A stretch of 64,000 nucleotides of DNA, from NCBI RefSeq assembly GCF_026213295.1, contig NC_079420.1, positions 7,212,198-7,276,197 of the forward strand, in the 5' to 3' direction. Below, in pieces: positions 27,646 to 41,049 of this stretch; within the stretch, counting starts at the first letter, position 1; the number at the start of each line of letters is the position of its first letter. The notes beneath the pieces are model-generated. The model was not told the origin of the DNA. It searched no databases and saw only the letters and a list, made by a program, of their open reading frames with translations. The translations under genes and the position numbers were made by a program. Origin of the DNA: Gadus chalcogrammus (lineage: Eukaryota; Chordata; Actinopteri; Gadiformes; Gadidae).

Positions 27646-30630
27646 TGCCGGTGTGGCAGACCACCGTGGTCATTTGCCGTGATGAGGAAAGACAATCAGG
27701 GCCAAATCATCTCTGGTGTTCATTGGGCGACCAGAGAGAAAGAGAGAGAGAGGGGGGGGGGGGAGGGAGAGAGAGAGAGGTGACTAGTCAATCAGGAGAG
27801 TGAGTCTATTGAAAGTTAATCAACAGCTTCTGCTGCAGGCTGGCTAAATGGAGGATCAACAACTGAGCTTGTCTTTGAGGTGAGGTTTGCTATTTCCTGT
27901 TCGACCTGGCCTGTGGGAGTAGTAGCAGTTAAAACAACTGACACGCATCCTGATTGTGGTTTGTGTGTTTCGTATATGCGTTGGTGTGTGTATGTGTATG
28001 AGTGACGTTGTGCGTACGCGCTTGTGTTGTCCAAGAGCGAGACATATGGAAAAGGCAGGTCGAGGAAGCGGGCAGCCTGGTGAGATCATGTTGTATGTGT
28101 CTGCACAACATGATCCTATATACACTCCGTACGATCAGCGCGCCATGATCGACCTCGTTCGTACAAGAAACTTCCTAAACAAGCAGTTATTAGTGCAGAG
28201 CTCTGGCTGACTGGACCAACTCCTGATTCAACTCTACTTTTGTGTTGTTTCTGTGAGGCTGCTCGACTCAGCGGGTCGGGCATGGCTATAAGATCAAGGA
28301 TTTCTGTCAACAAACACGTACAGCAGGAGACGGAGTGAGTATGGCTTTTAGACGATTCATACAGAGGGAAGGGGGGGGGGGGCAAGGGGTGAGAGGAGAA
28401 GGATGAGCTGGAACAGTGCGCTGCATTACCAACAAAACGCTTTGAAGTGGAGGAGAGATGGAGCTCCTGCATGAAGGGAGTCCTGTGCAGACTTTAAAAA
28501 TGCGAGGAGAGGAATTCAGGGACCGGGAGACGCAGACGGAGCAGACTCAGACTGAAGCTCTGTGATCTAATGATGTACTGTGCTGCTAATGCAGGGCCCA
28601 GGGGTGTATTTGATGTTATTATATTTTGATGACACCATCATCAGAGTTCAAAAAAAGAAAGAATTTAGGAGGGTGTGAGAGCAGACTGGGTTGAGGGGGG
28701 TAAATAGAGAACAGAATGCAGTTATAAATGATGATATATCCCTCATTGAAGTTTTTTTTGAAAACACAATCATAGAGGGACAATGTGAGAACAAGCGTAG
28801 GGAAAGGATGAATTGAATTGAAAAAAATAATAACTGTCCGAATAATTTAGCTAAATATCTTTAACGACCACACCGGCTAGACAGTGTTGCGGGCGTCCTG
28901 GGCACTGGAGATTTCATAGTGTGTGTGTTTTCTGCCACCTGCTGGACAACCTCCGCCATCGCACCCATTCCGCGTGGCTGCCCTCTTATGTTTCCACCCG
29001 TTAAAAGCCACTGAGCCCTAACGGTGATTGGAGAGTTGCATGATATTCTGCAACAGCTGTGGTCTAAAAGAGGGACACACACACCCATACAATCAGCTAC
29101 CTTGCATAAAGACCAGTTAGTGGGAAATGAGGCAATCAACACCACGGTATATGAGCATCACATTGCAACCACACACACGCGCACACACACACACACACAA
29201 CCGACCCACATAAGCAATGGTAGCAATGGTTTATGGTACATTTGACTTTATGGACTTTTATATAAACTAATACTGCATGAACCAGCATTCAGAGTTTGGG
29301 ATTCCTTATGAGCAAACCGACAATTATCAAAAAAGTTAATGTGAAAGTCTTTAACTCAATAAAACATAATTGATATCCGCTTCTGGTGTTTTAAAAGCAT
29401 CATGATCAAAACACTCAATTAGTTATATCCGTAACCCAGCGGCAATTCAAATTAAATATTCACACTCCGTTCCTCTGGAAGCCCATTAGATTCATTAAAA
29501 ACACATCCATCAAAGTACCCCCGAAACCCTCAACGCACCAGAGAGTTCAGGGCAGTCCTATTCGGATGCAGTGAACAACAGGCACTTATCCAGTCGCAGG
29601 ACATTACCTCCCAGGTCACAAGACAGACCAATCTGCTCTTCATTGGGTTTTTACTAAACATTAATCTCCCAGAGTTCTAGTTGCCAACTTTTTAAAGTTC
29701 CCTTGTCTGAATTGGGAGGCCTTCCTCCAGATACAAACCCTGAAAAGCGTTTTCACACCCAGTCGGACAGGGATCTGCTCTTGGCTTTTCGTACATGAGG
29801 GCACCTGTTTGAGAACAGGTCTATTGTTAACGTGTTTCATAATGCGAACTGTATGCACTTACACAGGAAATACATATTTCCTGTTTCCTTAGGATCAATA
29901 AAATCCTGCCAGCCTGGGCATAGGATCCTTTCTGTACAATTGCCTACAGCATCATATTAAGTGTATATTTAAGGCATCATTAACATCATATATAAGTCTT
30001 CCAGATAGTGAACAATGTTTAATAGAGGTCATCAAATGTAAAAAATCCATCCAGGCAATAAAGTTGGCTGGCAACAAAGTCGACTCATTTCAACGTCCAC
30101 ATCTGTTGACCTCCATTATGTTGAGTATTTTGCATTTGTGTGGAGGCTTTTGCATTTGTGTTTTTACCGTAAATTCGGATGTGTTTTCATATTTTCACAA
30201 AGCGTTTTGGATATGCAGTTCTTTCAACACGACGCTGTCGCTGTAGATTCCCAGCTGTCACCACATCACAGAAACCGTATAACCAAAGCTGCATGAGTTT
30301 GTGATACAGAACATCAACAGCCTGTTGCAGGGTATTCCAGCCTGGAGCTTCACCACTGATATTTAAACTAGCAGTGCCAGTGCCAGCCCAACATCTCTCA
30401 TCAGTTTTACTGCGCAGTAGATTGACGAGGATATAACTCCCCACCATGTATCATGTTAAAGGTTAAACGTTCAGCAACAGTATGTTATATATTTCATTTG
30501 TTACCGTCAGAAAGGAGGAAAATCGGATGCAAATCATCAGTTATAGAACTGTAATGCAACTAATATAAGAACTTGTATGGGTACTCAGTATCGGCAAGTA
30601 CTTCTACTTACAATTGGGTGTTAGGGTTCA

Positions 30631-30632
30631 CT

Positions 30633-30664
<32 letters not shown>

Positions 30665-30672
30665 TACACACA
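30631..30672 (+). repeat. (CA)n microsatellite
   Basis: About 20 CA units in AT-rich unique sequence. Confidence 0.95.
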
Positions 30673-31120
30673 ACATAAGGTTCTACAAAAACGTGGTATC
30701 GCTGCATCCCTATGATAAACGACATCATCAACATGAGGCTGATCCCCCTCCTCAACGCTTCCCTAGTGCCTCCAAGTCCCTCGCCTTACAGAACCTCTGA
30801 GCTGACCGGCAGCCTCTGGTGCTGCATCATTCAGCCCTAATCCTCCTGTCTGCAGCCAGCACTCGACATGAGTAGGACACACGTGCACACTCCGGGGACA
30901 GCAGGGTGCCAGGCTCGGTGGAGGGTCTTTATGGTTGGGTTTCTTGGGATAAGAGGCTCGGTCTTTATGGAAAATGTCAAAGGTGGTGATGCTCAGCTTT
31001 ATTGGAAAAAAAGACCCATGATGAAGAAATAAGCGTTTTCGCACACGGGGGATTCAACTGAACGAAATGTCAGGATTTAACTCTTGTTTATGTAGTGCTG
31101 CAGTCACACGCTGTGGCTCT

Positions 31121-31122
<2 letters not shown>

Positions 31123-31183
<61 letters not shown>
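31123..31183 (+). repeat. (GT)n microsatellite
   Basis: About 30 GT units. It is the first of four GT arrays between 31.1 and 32.2 kb. Confidence 0.97.
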
Positions 31184-31184
<1 letters not shown>

Positions 31185-31306
31185 CTTGGTAGAAGGACAA
31201 TATCATGGCACAGCGGCATAAACACACATCACAGTCCGCCCACACCACATCTTAACCTCAGGGTACTTCTACAGCGGGCGGCACTGACAGCACAGCTGCA
31301 GCCACA

Positions 31307-31334
31307 GGTTGGTTGGTTGGTTGGTTGGTTGGTT

Positions 31335-31401
<67 letters not shown>

Positions 31402-31405
31402 GTCC
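31307..31405 (+). repeat. (TTGG)n(GT)n compound microsatellite
   Basis: Seven TTGG units (31308-31336) run directly into about 30 GT units. Confidence 0.97.
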
Positions 31406-31760
31406 CTGTGGGTGTATCCGTGTGGTGTGTGCCCTGCTGACTCAGGGCCCACACTTTAATCTACTTGTTGCAGCTGTTTGGTTGAACCACATGTTTATCG
31501 AGGCTACAGAATAAAATCAGCAGATCCACATTTGAGTTCAAAAGCAGCCGGGTCACCGCCGGCTGCCCGCCCTCCTGCGGTGGAGGAACTGCGGGGGCCG
31601 GGAGCCCGCCGCGGGAGATGGAGCTGTCATCAAGGCCCGGCCACGGGGACCCCGGCGTGGGGTGTGTTCGGTTAGAGGAGAGCCTGTGTGTTTGGTGCAA
31701 GGGAGAGGCCAGGGGGTGGTGATTCTGCCACACACGCAATCAGGGACAATAAGGACTACC

Positions 31761-31877
<117 letters not shown>

Positions 31878-32084
31878 ACATGTGAGAGTAATCACTCCAA
31901 AGAGTGAGGTCAACCACCACGAGAAACAACATCAGGGACCAGGGACCTTCCCAAGTCATCAATGATGCCCATGAGGACCTTTTTTGCTCAGTTCCCCACG
32001 AAAGCATCTACTGCAGATGTTCATGTCCTCAGGAGACCCAGCCTTCTGAGGACATGCCTCCAGCTAGAGCAGAGTAAGGTGGTT

Positions 32085-32185
<101 letters not shown>

Positions 32186-32861
32186 TCAATCACTCAAGTC
32201 CATGATCCTAAACACCAACAGTACAGAATAGGTATATGTAAATATAGATCTTATATATAGATTTTAAAGAAAAATCTTTCATCTGAGTTACAATACAATC
32301 TACCACTGACCCACTCTTAAGTTCAGAACAAAAACTAAACCCCCACGCAAATGAGGGGCTGGACACACACACACACAGCTCAAGTAGTTGGACACACAAA
32401 CACAAACACACACACACACACGTACACACGTGGCTCAAGGAGTTGGACACCCACACACAAAAGGAGTTGGCTAACCGGCCAGCTGCACAGCTTAATGCTA
32501 AGCAGGTGTTTTGCGTGAATGATTGCAGCCACGAATTAACCTCTTCATTTAGGCGAAAAAACATCACTTAAGAAACTTCAGGAAGTCATTACTGACATAT
32601 GTATGAGCCCGGTTTATTTATGTTCCTATCAAGAGCTATGCTGTGTAAATTCCTTTCCAACCTCACACTGGCCGGGCGAGCCAAGTCCTTAAATCCACGT
32701 TCTGAAAGAGCCTTTTCAGCAGGTAGCGAACCAGAATTACCCAGAATGCTTCTCTTTGTACAATCTTGGTGGTCCTCAAGTCTTCTGGAACAGATGTTAC
32801 ATTTTCACACCCCCTGCTTAAAAAAACAGAACCTTGAATCAGTTCAGCCGTGATCATGCGC

Positions 32862-32863
<2 letters not shown>

Positions 32864-32897
<34 letters not shown>
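32864..32897 (+). repeat. (CA)n microsatellite
   Basis: About 16 CA units. Confidence 0.95.
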
Positions 32898-35800
32898 CCC
32901 TGTGTGTTTACACTGTGTGCAGGTACGGTCCACATTAATACCTCTGGAATCAAACACTAATCTCAACAGCTGTCAGCTAATGTCGGACCGCAAGCCCCAC
33001 TGCCTTTGAATAATATGTTGTGAGCCAAACCGAAAGGGCACAGGAAACATATTGCACATTCCTCCAACTTAATGAATTCTCTTAGCATCAAGGCATTACA
33101 AGCCAGGAGTAAGTTAAGAGTAAATTAGACATCAAATAGGTGTAATTTAGGAAAAGGGCCACCATTTAAACACGAACAGGTTGCTAACAGGTCATCGTGT
33201 TTCTCCTTCCATAGTGTATGCGGGCGGGAGTGCAGTAATGAGCCTCTTTATTAACCAACATTTTTTTAAATAAGTATAGGTGACGCCCAGGGCAACTGAA
33301 AAATGACATATTTAATGATACATATGTCATATTGACTTGCGTCATATGTTGTCTTTGCCAGCAAATGGTGTTATTGACAAACCCAATAGAGCAGAGAGGC
33401 AAACGGTACCCAAAATATATCCAGTTAGTTCAAGGGCATGGAAAGGAAAAAAAGATTTCAACACACCATGTTGAGACTGGGACCACCAGAGAGATTATTT
33501 TCCATTGTTAAACCACATAAATTACATATTTGTGTAGTAGAACTATAAGGTAATAAGGCATGACACAGTCGCTTCGCAAAGCTGGGAGAGCATTAACATC
33601 GAGCTCACGGAAGGATATTGAATATTAAGGCAGACTCCATATAAGTAGGAATAAGTATGGAATCACACGTCGATGTCAAACAAAGTTGAGGAGTACTATA
33701 TATGTATTGACTTCACACTTCTCCCCGTACACACAGTAGGTACGAATGGTTGTTTATCAATAATAATTGCCTGATTGCACACACTTTCCTCGGATCTGCT
33801 AATAAAGGAAAAAACACAAAGACAAGATCCAATCAGCAAACATGAAGGCAGAGGTTGTAAATCTCTCTTTTCTCTGGTCTCAAACCAATCTTCCCCCATC
33901 GTCTTTTGTTATGGAGCCCAAACCAAACAGCCCACGCTTCCCATTCTCGGCAGTCAGTCACACAAGATTGAATTTTGATGAAACCGATACCCCCCTACCC
34001 TTGTCTCTGCTGCTCCATCCATTAGAGAAGTGGAGCAGCACAGACAGCTACAGTGAGTTCCGTCTCAGACAGGGGCAAAGGCCTGTATGTTCCTCATGTC
34101 AAACCCAACTTTCTCTGGGAGAGGAGATGGTGCAATGGGTGGGCAACTTTACTGCTCCTAGCCCTAGAACTAATTCATGGACTGGAAAAGCAGAAAGGAC
34201 GATTAAACATTTATTTTTCACTTAGGAATTCATCCTAAGGATGCTCCGCTATATTTCCATTTCTCGGCTGATATCGATATTCATAAGCTCCAGAAGCATT
34301 TCTTTTGGATCATTTGAAGGCCTACGTTCATATTTGTTGCAGTGTCGAATAACTAGATTGTTGCATGAACATTGCAAATTACTTTCGCCGTTCAGCTTTA
34401 CACTTTGACCTGGCATTGGCATGCTTGGTTGAGTCTTGATTAGCATGTGTCACAGCATTGACAATGACTCAATCAACCACCTGTGCATCTGCGCAGGGAT
34501 TAGTGCTGAAGGACAATAGTTAGCCTCTGGAATTAGCCGCTATGGGCATCGTTCATTAGGTGACCATCTCGGTTCCTTCACCCGGCCAAATCTCAACCAT
34601 TGAAGTGTTGCAATTTTAAAAGCCAAAACGTAACTAAATCCACTGATTTGACATGTCTTCTAACCAGCAAGGCAAGAGAACACCCCACCTCTTAAACAAC
34701 TCTATTCAGAGTCCTCGATAAGCCACTCTGTTTCGTTACCGCCAAAGGAAAGCCCAGCTCCCTCGTTTCAATGAACTCCCACTCCCACCAACCTCCAAAG
34801 AAAAACCACCTCACCTTGTTTGATGAACCTCCCCACGGTGGAGTAAAGTCTATTTGGGCAGTAAAAGCCGGCACCAACAGCGAGAGAACTATTATAAAGG
34901 CATCAGTGTGGCGTTGTTCAGCCTAGAGTTGACGTCTGGAAATAGACTGCGCTGTGTTTTGGTAACAGGGAACAAAACCACTTTCATCATCAATCATGAG
35001 GAAACCTATCCCACTCCCAGCATGCAGTGGGAAATTATACATACTTCATGTGACCGTTGGCTTAATTAAGGCCATTTCATCTCACCCATGGTTTGAACTA
35101 AACACCATGTTGCAGATGGTCAGAAATAATAATAGCACACCCATAGATTTACACATATTACATTTGACAGGGGGATACATAATTCAGATCTTTCCATAAT
35201 GATTCACTACAGTAGACAAATAACAGTACAGTACACATCAACCCCAACGGACAATAAATCTCCTCCGTGTTACTTTCAAGCTTACTTTCACAAACAGGTT
35301 TCTCCAAAAATCCTACAGCCTATAAATGAATAATGTTTATAGCCAGAACTATCTGGAAAAGTTCTTTGCACTACTTATTTAAATATTGCACGTTAGTCAA
35401 TGTTAAAGATTGTTTTACGTTTTCTGTCCACACTGCTGCCAACATTGCAAGCCCAATACCGGCATACATTTTATGAGCAAGGGTTAAAAGTGAAAAATGG
35501 TACGCTGCCAAACCGACTCCCACTATTCTCCAAAGAGAGAATAGTGGACAAAACTGTGGACAAAAACACAAGAAAAACAAGGTGGGTCCTCTGACAGGCA
35601 CTGCTGGCCTTCCCCTCCCTGCTTTGTGCCGGGTTGTGCTTTGATACCAGGCGATTCAGAGGAAGTGGGTGGGCCTTGTCCTCTGAATGACCAGGATGGG
35701 TGAGACTGGTATGACCACGTGCTAACGTTTATTAAAAATGGTGTAATTAGCATGTTAACGCTGTTACCTAAAAAGCAGTGTGCTTATTATAGGTTTGAGA

Positions 35801-36295
35801 GATGCTGGTGGCATTGTGATCAGGATTTACAACATAATTGTTCTGAGTTAAGAAAGGACATTCATATTCAGGTCACACAAACACAGTCCAAACACTGCAG
35901 GCTAAATAACAAGCCAACACAGTGTGCAGTGCAATTACTTTCAATTACCATCCGTAAACTTGTGTCACAGATATTGCCCTCAATCAATAATATAAAACAT
36001 GAACATGGAACGTAAAACCCATATTTGTCTAGTAGGGGTTGTGTCTGTAAAGCATCTTTCTCCCATTACCATCTTTCAGCAATTAAGCATGAATCACAAC
36101 AGTGTTGCGTGGGAGGTATTCAGACATTAATAACATAATAGCTAACAGGAATGTTAATACTTATAATTGCAATGTAGGGAACTTTCAAAAATCGAAAGGC
36201 GCAGACTGCTTCTGTCCACAACAGATACTTTGGAGATGTGAGGTAGAGGTCTGAAACGCCGGCACGATGTCAGGTACACATGAGGTTTGTCCTAC

Positions 36296-36367
36296 CTTAG
36301 GCATTTCTTCTCGCTGCTCCGTCTCTTCTGCACACACTGTCCTCTCACGGGATATCCTCGTGTCACC
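36296..36367 (-). CDS. Probable second exon of the same unidentified gene
   Basis: The 72 bp exon has acceptor TGGTTTCACAG and donor AAG|GTAGGA. It opens in phase 0, matching the upstream exon, and encodes GDTRISRERTVCAEET followed by EQREEMPK, again charged and probably helical. It ends in phase 0. No convincing third exon was found at lower coordinates, so the gene is incomplete as annotated. Confidence 0.45.
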
Positions 36368-36651
36368 CTGTGAAACCAGTACAGAGATGAGTGACTCAGA
36401 GACAGGGAGAAGGGAGACTCAATCAACTAACCAAACAGAAAAACTGTCCATGACTAAACTCATGGTTAGTTATGGTAAATACCCTATAAATAAAAAACAA
36501 ATATTATGAAAGTAAGATCTAAGCGTTTGTGTCATGATACAATTTGCTTGCTCTAATAGAAAATATAGAAAAAATTGTGTATCAATATTTTTGGTTTTAT
36601 TATAATAATTAATATTCTTTGAAAAAAACGTATCTAAGTGGTTCCTCTCAC

Positions 36652-36981
36652 CTTGTAAAACCCAATCACCTGATCAGCAATGCTGTTTATATTCAGCATG
36701 TATTGGTGCAGTTTTTGCTGATACTTGAGTGCAGCGAGCTGTGCTTCGCCCTGTAGAGATGACACCTGGGCCAGCAGAAACTGCTCTCTTCTGCCCCACC
36801 TTAACCTCGCCATCCGGGATTCATGCTGCAAAGTTGCGCTCCTCCGTTCAATGTTATTTGAATGCAGTCGAAGTGCCGCCAAACAAGAGTGGTTTCCTTG
36901 AAGGGACAGTAAAAGCCCACATCCCTTTCCGCAAATATAGCGATCTCGCTGATCACCGTCTTGTTCAGCTTGAGAATCCAT
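36652..36981 (-). CDS. First coding exon of an unidentified helical protein
   Basis: This is an open exon of 110 codons from ATG (36981) to a clean donor, AAG|GTGAGA. The first residues are MDSQAEQDG, followed by YICGKGCGLLLS with two close cysteines. The rest is rich in Leu, Gln, Glu and Arg (for example MARLRWGRREQFLLAQVSS and KYQQKLHQYMLN) and is likely alpha-helical or coiled coil. I do not recognise the family. The start is the first ATG downstream of a promoter-like stretch with CCAAT boxes. The exon ends in phase 0 and can join the exon at 36367-36296. Confidence 0.6.
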
Positions 36982-36999
36982 CACAGCGGAGCGCAAAAC

Positions 37000-37080
37000 T
37001 TGACAGATGATTTCTTCCCGGGAAATTGGTCACTCTGCGCACATGCTTTCTTATGTCGATCAGCCAATAGCGGAGGTTTG
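37000..37080 (-). promoter_or_regulatory. Candidate promoter with two CCAAT boxes
   Basis: Immediately upstream of the 36981 ATG, the minus strand has GACCAATTTC near 37030 and an inverted CCAAT (ATTGGCTG) near 37070-37062. There is no clear TATA box. The CCAAT pairs sit at normal promoter distances from the first exon. This is inference from motifs only. Confidence 0.4.
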
Positions 37081-38243
37081 TATGCTATTTAAAAAAGGCA
37101 ACCCCAAAAAAGCTGAAACAAGTTTTCAAACTTGCTGTTGCTCGGTCTAACCCAGGCGGAGAGATGAAATGATACCCTGGGTAGGTTGAGCTTAATGAGC
37201 CGGCCAGAGGAAACTTTTCTCCCATGCGTACGTGAATGCGCTCACAAGCGCGCCCCGCTCCCTGAAGTCGCCACTGCGGTTCTACAATAAACAAATCGGG
37301 TATGTTGTTTTAAAGTCAATAAATATAAGCATACCTTTTTTAGATTAGATAGATAAACGCAACTACCTTGAAAACATGAGCCTCTTTTATGGATTCAAGC
37401 TGATCACGGGATACTCGCCGCTGGAGGTCGCTGTTTCTCTCTATAGGTTCAGTGATATAGCCTCTCAAATGTTTATTGTGTAGCCTATTAGTGATTCAAT
37501 GTTAATATTTTTGGGGAAGCATTCCGATCACCAATAAGTCCTGAATATAATATATACTAGAATACTTATAAAAATATTTAAATCTCATGAACACTTGAAT
37601 GACATAATACTGGCTGGGCATCTCAGGTGGGCTTCATTTTTCTGTCTATGGAAAGCAGAACGTGTATAATGTGCGGTCTGATCATCATTTTGTGATGATC
37701 ATGCTATTCCACTCCCCAGGAGCCTAACAATGTCTTAAACAGTTACGTAATTGGTGCAAGAAAGATTAAGGCATTTTGTAAACATTGATTATAGTAAAAG
37801 GTTAGTGCAATTTGATGTTTTATAGAAGTTGAAACATTTATACCAGCAATGTAGCACTTCAATACAGTTGAAAGGAGTTCACTGTAAACAGATGCTTATG
37901 CATTAGACTATGGAGCCTGGATAATGTAGTTATTGTACAGCCGGAAATCACTTGGGCACCCCTTAGAGTAATACAAAACATTGTGTCCAGTGTTTTGTGA
38001 TTTTATGTCAGTGAATGGGAGGAATAAGATAATTAAAAGACTAAAAGCAGATGGTTTGATCCAATCCCTGCAGAATCCGAATGGCCAACAATCCCATCTG
38101 TGACTTCATTCAAACATCCAGTAGGTTGGTCCTCAGAGCATTTGGGAAAAGGTCCAACTATAGAACCTGTTGAAAAAATGTTTTGAGCGAAAAAACAAAA
38201 TAGACAATTTATTTGCCGAAGTACGTTAACGCTATAATTCCTG

Positions 38244-38537
38244 TCAGTCACCACTGCCCTTAACGTGAGTTTCCGAGTACTGCACCGTTAAAAGATGCTT
38301 TAGCTGAAAGCTACCGTTGTTAATGTCAGCAAGGAGGATACTAATGGGGTGTGGGAATGATTCAGGGTCCACTCCATATTGCTTTGGGATGAGGCCAGTT
38401 TTTGACGAGAACCTTCGTGAGAATTCCCATAGAAACGAGGTCTGTTCAGGACTTCCTTTATTTTTGCCATTGTTTAAGCCTTGCACTTTCATGTCCAGTG
38501 AAAGACATTTCATAATGTTCAAGTTTTGATGGTCACT
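38244..38537 (-). other. Open stretch following a possible acceptor, unidentified
   Basis: A minus-strand frame is open for about 95 codons after the acceptor-like ACACTCCAG near 38537, and it contains KTGLIPKQYGVDPESF and SILLADINNGSFQLKH. It is unique sequence with ordinary composition, so it is not a repeat shadow. There is no family match and no linked exon in proven phase. It may be a real exon, a decayed one, or chance. Confidence 0.2.
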
Positions 38538-39516
38538 GGAGTGTATTCTAGATGCAATATTTTAGTATTGCCTCAGATTTTACATAAAAAAAAACCAACC
38601 CAATGAACGGTAATGACAATAAGCCACTCTGTTTCGTGTGGCTTATGACTACCCCAACCACCAGGCTGCTTCTACAGCCAATTTGAGTCTAGCTGCAGTT
38701 CCAAGTATCAAGAAAATGACTTCTTCCCTTCTCCCCTCAATGCCGAATCTTCAATAGTAGTGAAGATTTGAGTGTTAAAGTTTTTGACAATAACTTTCCC
38801 TCTACATTTGATCAATGTGATGTGAATGATTCTTCAATTGGTTAGAAATTAGCTGGCCATTTTCTCATACGGAGGCCGGCACATTGAACCAGAACACCCA
38901 GAGAATTGCCCTCAAATGTAGCTGACGATGCCCCAGAGATTACAAAAAAATTACAGCTCTTAAAATCTGACATCACCTTTAATTCATTTGGAGTGCCACC
39001 CTTTGGGCTGCTTTTCAAGTTCATATTCTGCCAACAGTACCGACATTGTATTAATATAAACTCTTACTGGAAAGAAAAACCAAAAAAATGAAGACTAACA
39101 ATCTTATAAAAATAGTTTATTTATGAAGCAACAAGTATTAAATGTCATCTCTGAAGCCTTTGAGGTTTGACACTCAAAACCCCAAGTGGACACAAGAAGC
39201 TTGTGGAAAGACCAAGGGAAAGGTTGGGTTTTGAGGAAACGCATGCTCCGTAGAAGTGAAAGACTAGTAGGTCACTGGACGGTAGACAGGAGTAGATCAA
39301 CTTGGTTCTGTCCTTATGCACTGGAGTGTTTGAATGAAAAAAAAAGGCAAGTCAGCATCACACCGTAAACAGTTCAGTCATTTTAATCATGACCCCCTTT
39401 AAGAGATGGCCGTCAATATTCATAACCCTTGACTGGTACTGGAATTTAACTTTTGCTTCTAAAAAAAAAAAAATCTCTAATTACAAATGAATACCAATAC
39501 TTTTCACAAATGGATA

Positions 39517-39522
39517 TTTATT
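39517..39522 (-). terminator. Candidate poly(A) signal of the small-protein gene
   Basis: AATAAA on the minus strand lies about 280 bp after the proposed stop codon at 39800. The spacing fits a short 3' UTR. Confidence 0.35.
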
Positions 39523-39799
39523 CATTCATTTTGCCTAAAGGTTGACCTTTCCTGGAGTGACAGCCGGTTTGCTGTCATACAAACATCAATGCCAGACCAT
39601 CCAGATGAGCTGCTACCTAGGGAACTATACACAAGATGTGAACGTACACTTCATTGAACAGCTCTGCTAGATGGATGCAACTAGAATTGATTCAGTCATC
39701 TCAAATTTAGCCGTTATATTTCTAGGAACAGCAACACTGAGCTGCCCCTGAAGTAAAGACAATAGACTCTTAGCAATTGTCAGTGCTTGGGACATGTTT

Positions 39800-40874
39800 C
39801 TATGCATGTCTGTACTGTACAAACAACGATAGTATTTCCTTTTCATCTGAAAATGCACTTATTGTTAGTCACCAAGTATTCTCTACTAAATGTAAAAGTA
39901 AGGCGTCTTGACCGGTTTGTATTTAAGCATTTAGAATTCTTAATTAAAATAGTTACATCATTTAAATAGAAATCTCACCAATATGAAAGCCAGCATGAGT
40001 AACTTCTGGCAGGATGGTTTGGTTACCGTCAAGGAACCTTGTAGTCCAATCATCAAGTTCTTCAGTTATCCCTAAAGTGGTAAACTTTAAGTGCCACTGT
40101 GACCGATTATACAATCTTCCAATGGACTATGCAAAGTTGATCAAATTGATTATACTAAAGCTGCAGCATCTGGCAGTGAAGATGTTCAGGGTTGCCAGGC
40201 CCAACTTTACAAACCAGCACGTATGCGCCAACAATAAATTACAAGTGCAACGTTGACAGCACATTTGCTCTGGAACAACAAAGGAACTGCCAAACTACTG
40301 GTGCAAAGCTCCCCTGGCAACCAGTTCAAGTAGAGCAAAACATCTACCGAAAAGTTGCGTTGGAACAAGCTAGTTAAACAACTTTCCCCAAAACCAATGA
40401 ATAAACTTGTAGAAAGGACCTTGCTAGAATAGAGGCCCAACATCAAAGCAATGTAGCGTAAAAGGAAAGCGCATCGCACAGACGCAACACGATGATGCAG
40501 ACATACAACTGCAAGCATCATTAATGACAGCAAACATATTTTAAATTTGTAATAGTTTGAAGTAGTGTGTGCAAGTGCATGAATAATCAGGTACTGACGA
40601 GGCATATTATAATTACACATTTTAGCATGACAACAGCCTACCAAGCCTAAACCTACCAAACCAACTAATTAGTCTTTAGACTTCAAAAGGTTCAAGTGAA
40701 GTAAACAAAATAGAACAAGTCGTTTACTCCCACTTATTTCGGTCTAACCGGCTTACGAGCAATTCCAATTAAGCCATGGCAATGGTGAGCTCCCCGGTCA
40801 CCAGTAGACTGTCCCCGGTCTAGCCACAGGGCGTCGCACATCCTACCTTCTCCCTGACGGGTGATTTCCGCCAT
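39800..40874 (-). CDS. Tentative three-exon gene for a small (about 55 aa) protein
   Basis: The exons are 40874-40847 (MAEITRQGE, phase 1, donor GAAG|GTAGG), 40071-39979 (acceptor CCACTTTAG; ITEELDDWTTRFLDG and NQTILPEVTHAGFHI; donor ATTG|GTGAGA) and 39846-39800 (acceptor GCATTTTCAG; EKEILSLFVQYRHA, stop TAG). Phases match at both junctions, introns are GT-AG (775 and 132 bp), and AATAAA follows at 39522-39517. The product would be acidic, with no signal peptide or membrane segment. I do not recognise it. The frame is open upstream of the chosen ATG to 40979, so a longer N-terminus is possible. Weak points are the poor pyrimidine tract of exon 2 and the small size. It could also be part of a larger or decayed gene. 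Confidence 0.35.
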
Positions 40875-41049
40875 AGCTGCCAAATTTGGACCCGTTGTTA
40901 CGCCGAATTCTGCGCCCCACCGAAAAGTGTGACCCCAGGGGGTGCTGTTGTACATTTTCTGCAACATGCACGCGTGCATTATAACAAAAACATAAATAAA
41001 ACATAAGATCTCCCCCCACCGGTGGGTCTCTCTTTTCTTGCATTAACAT

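Noticed and set aside
33842..34225. 127-codon plus-strand open frame
   Set aside because: No recognised family and no neighbouring exon. Kept only as a note within the gene-poor region.
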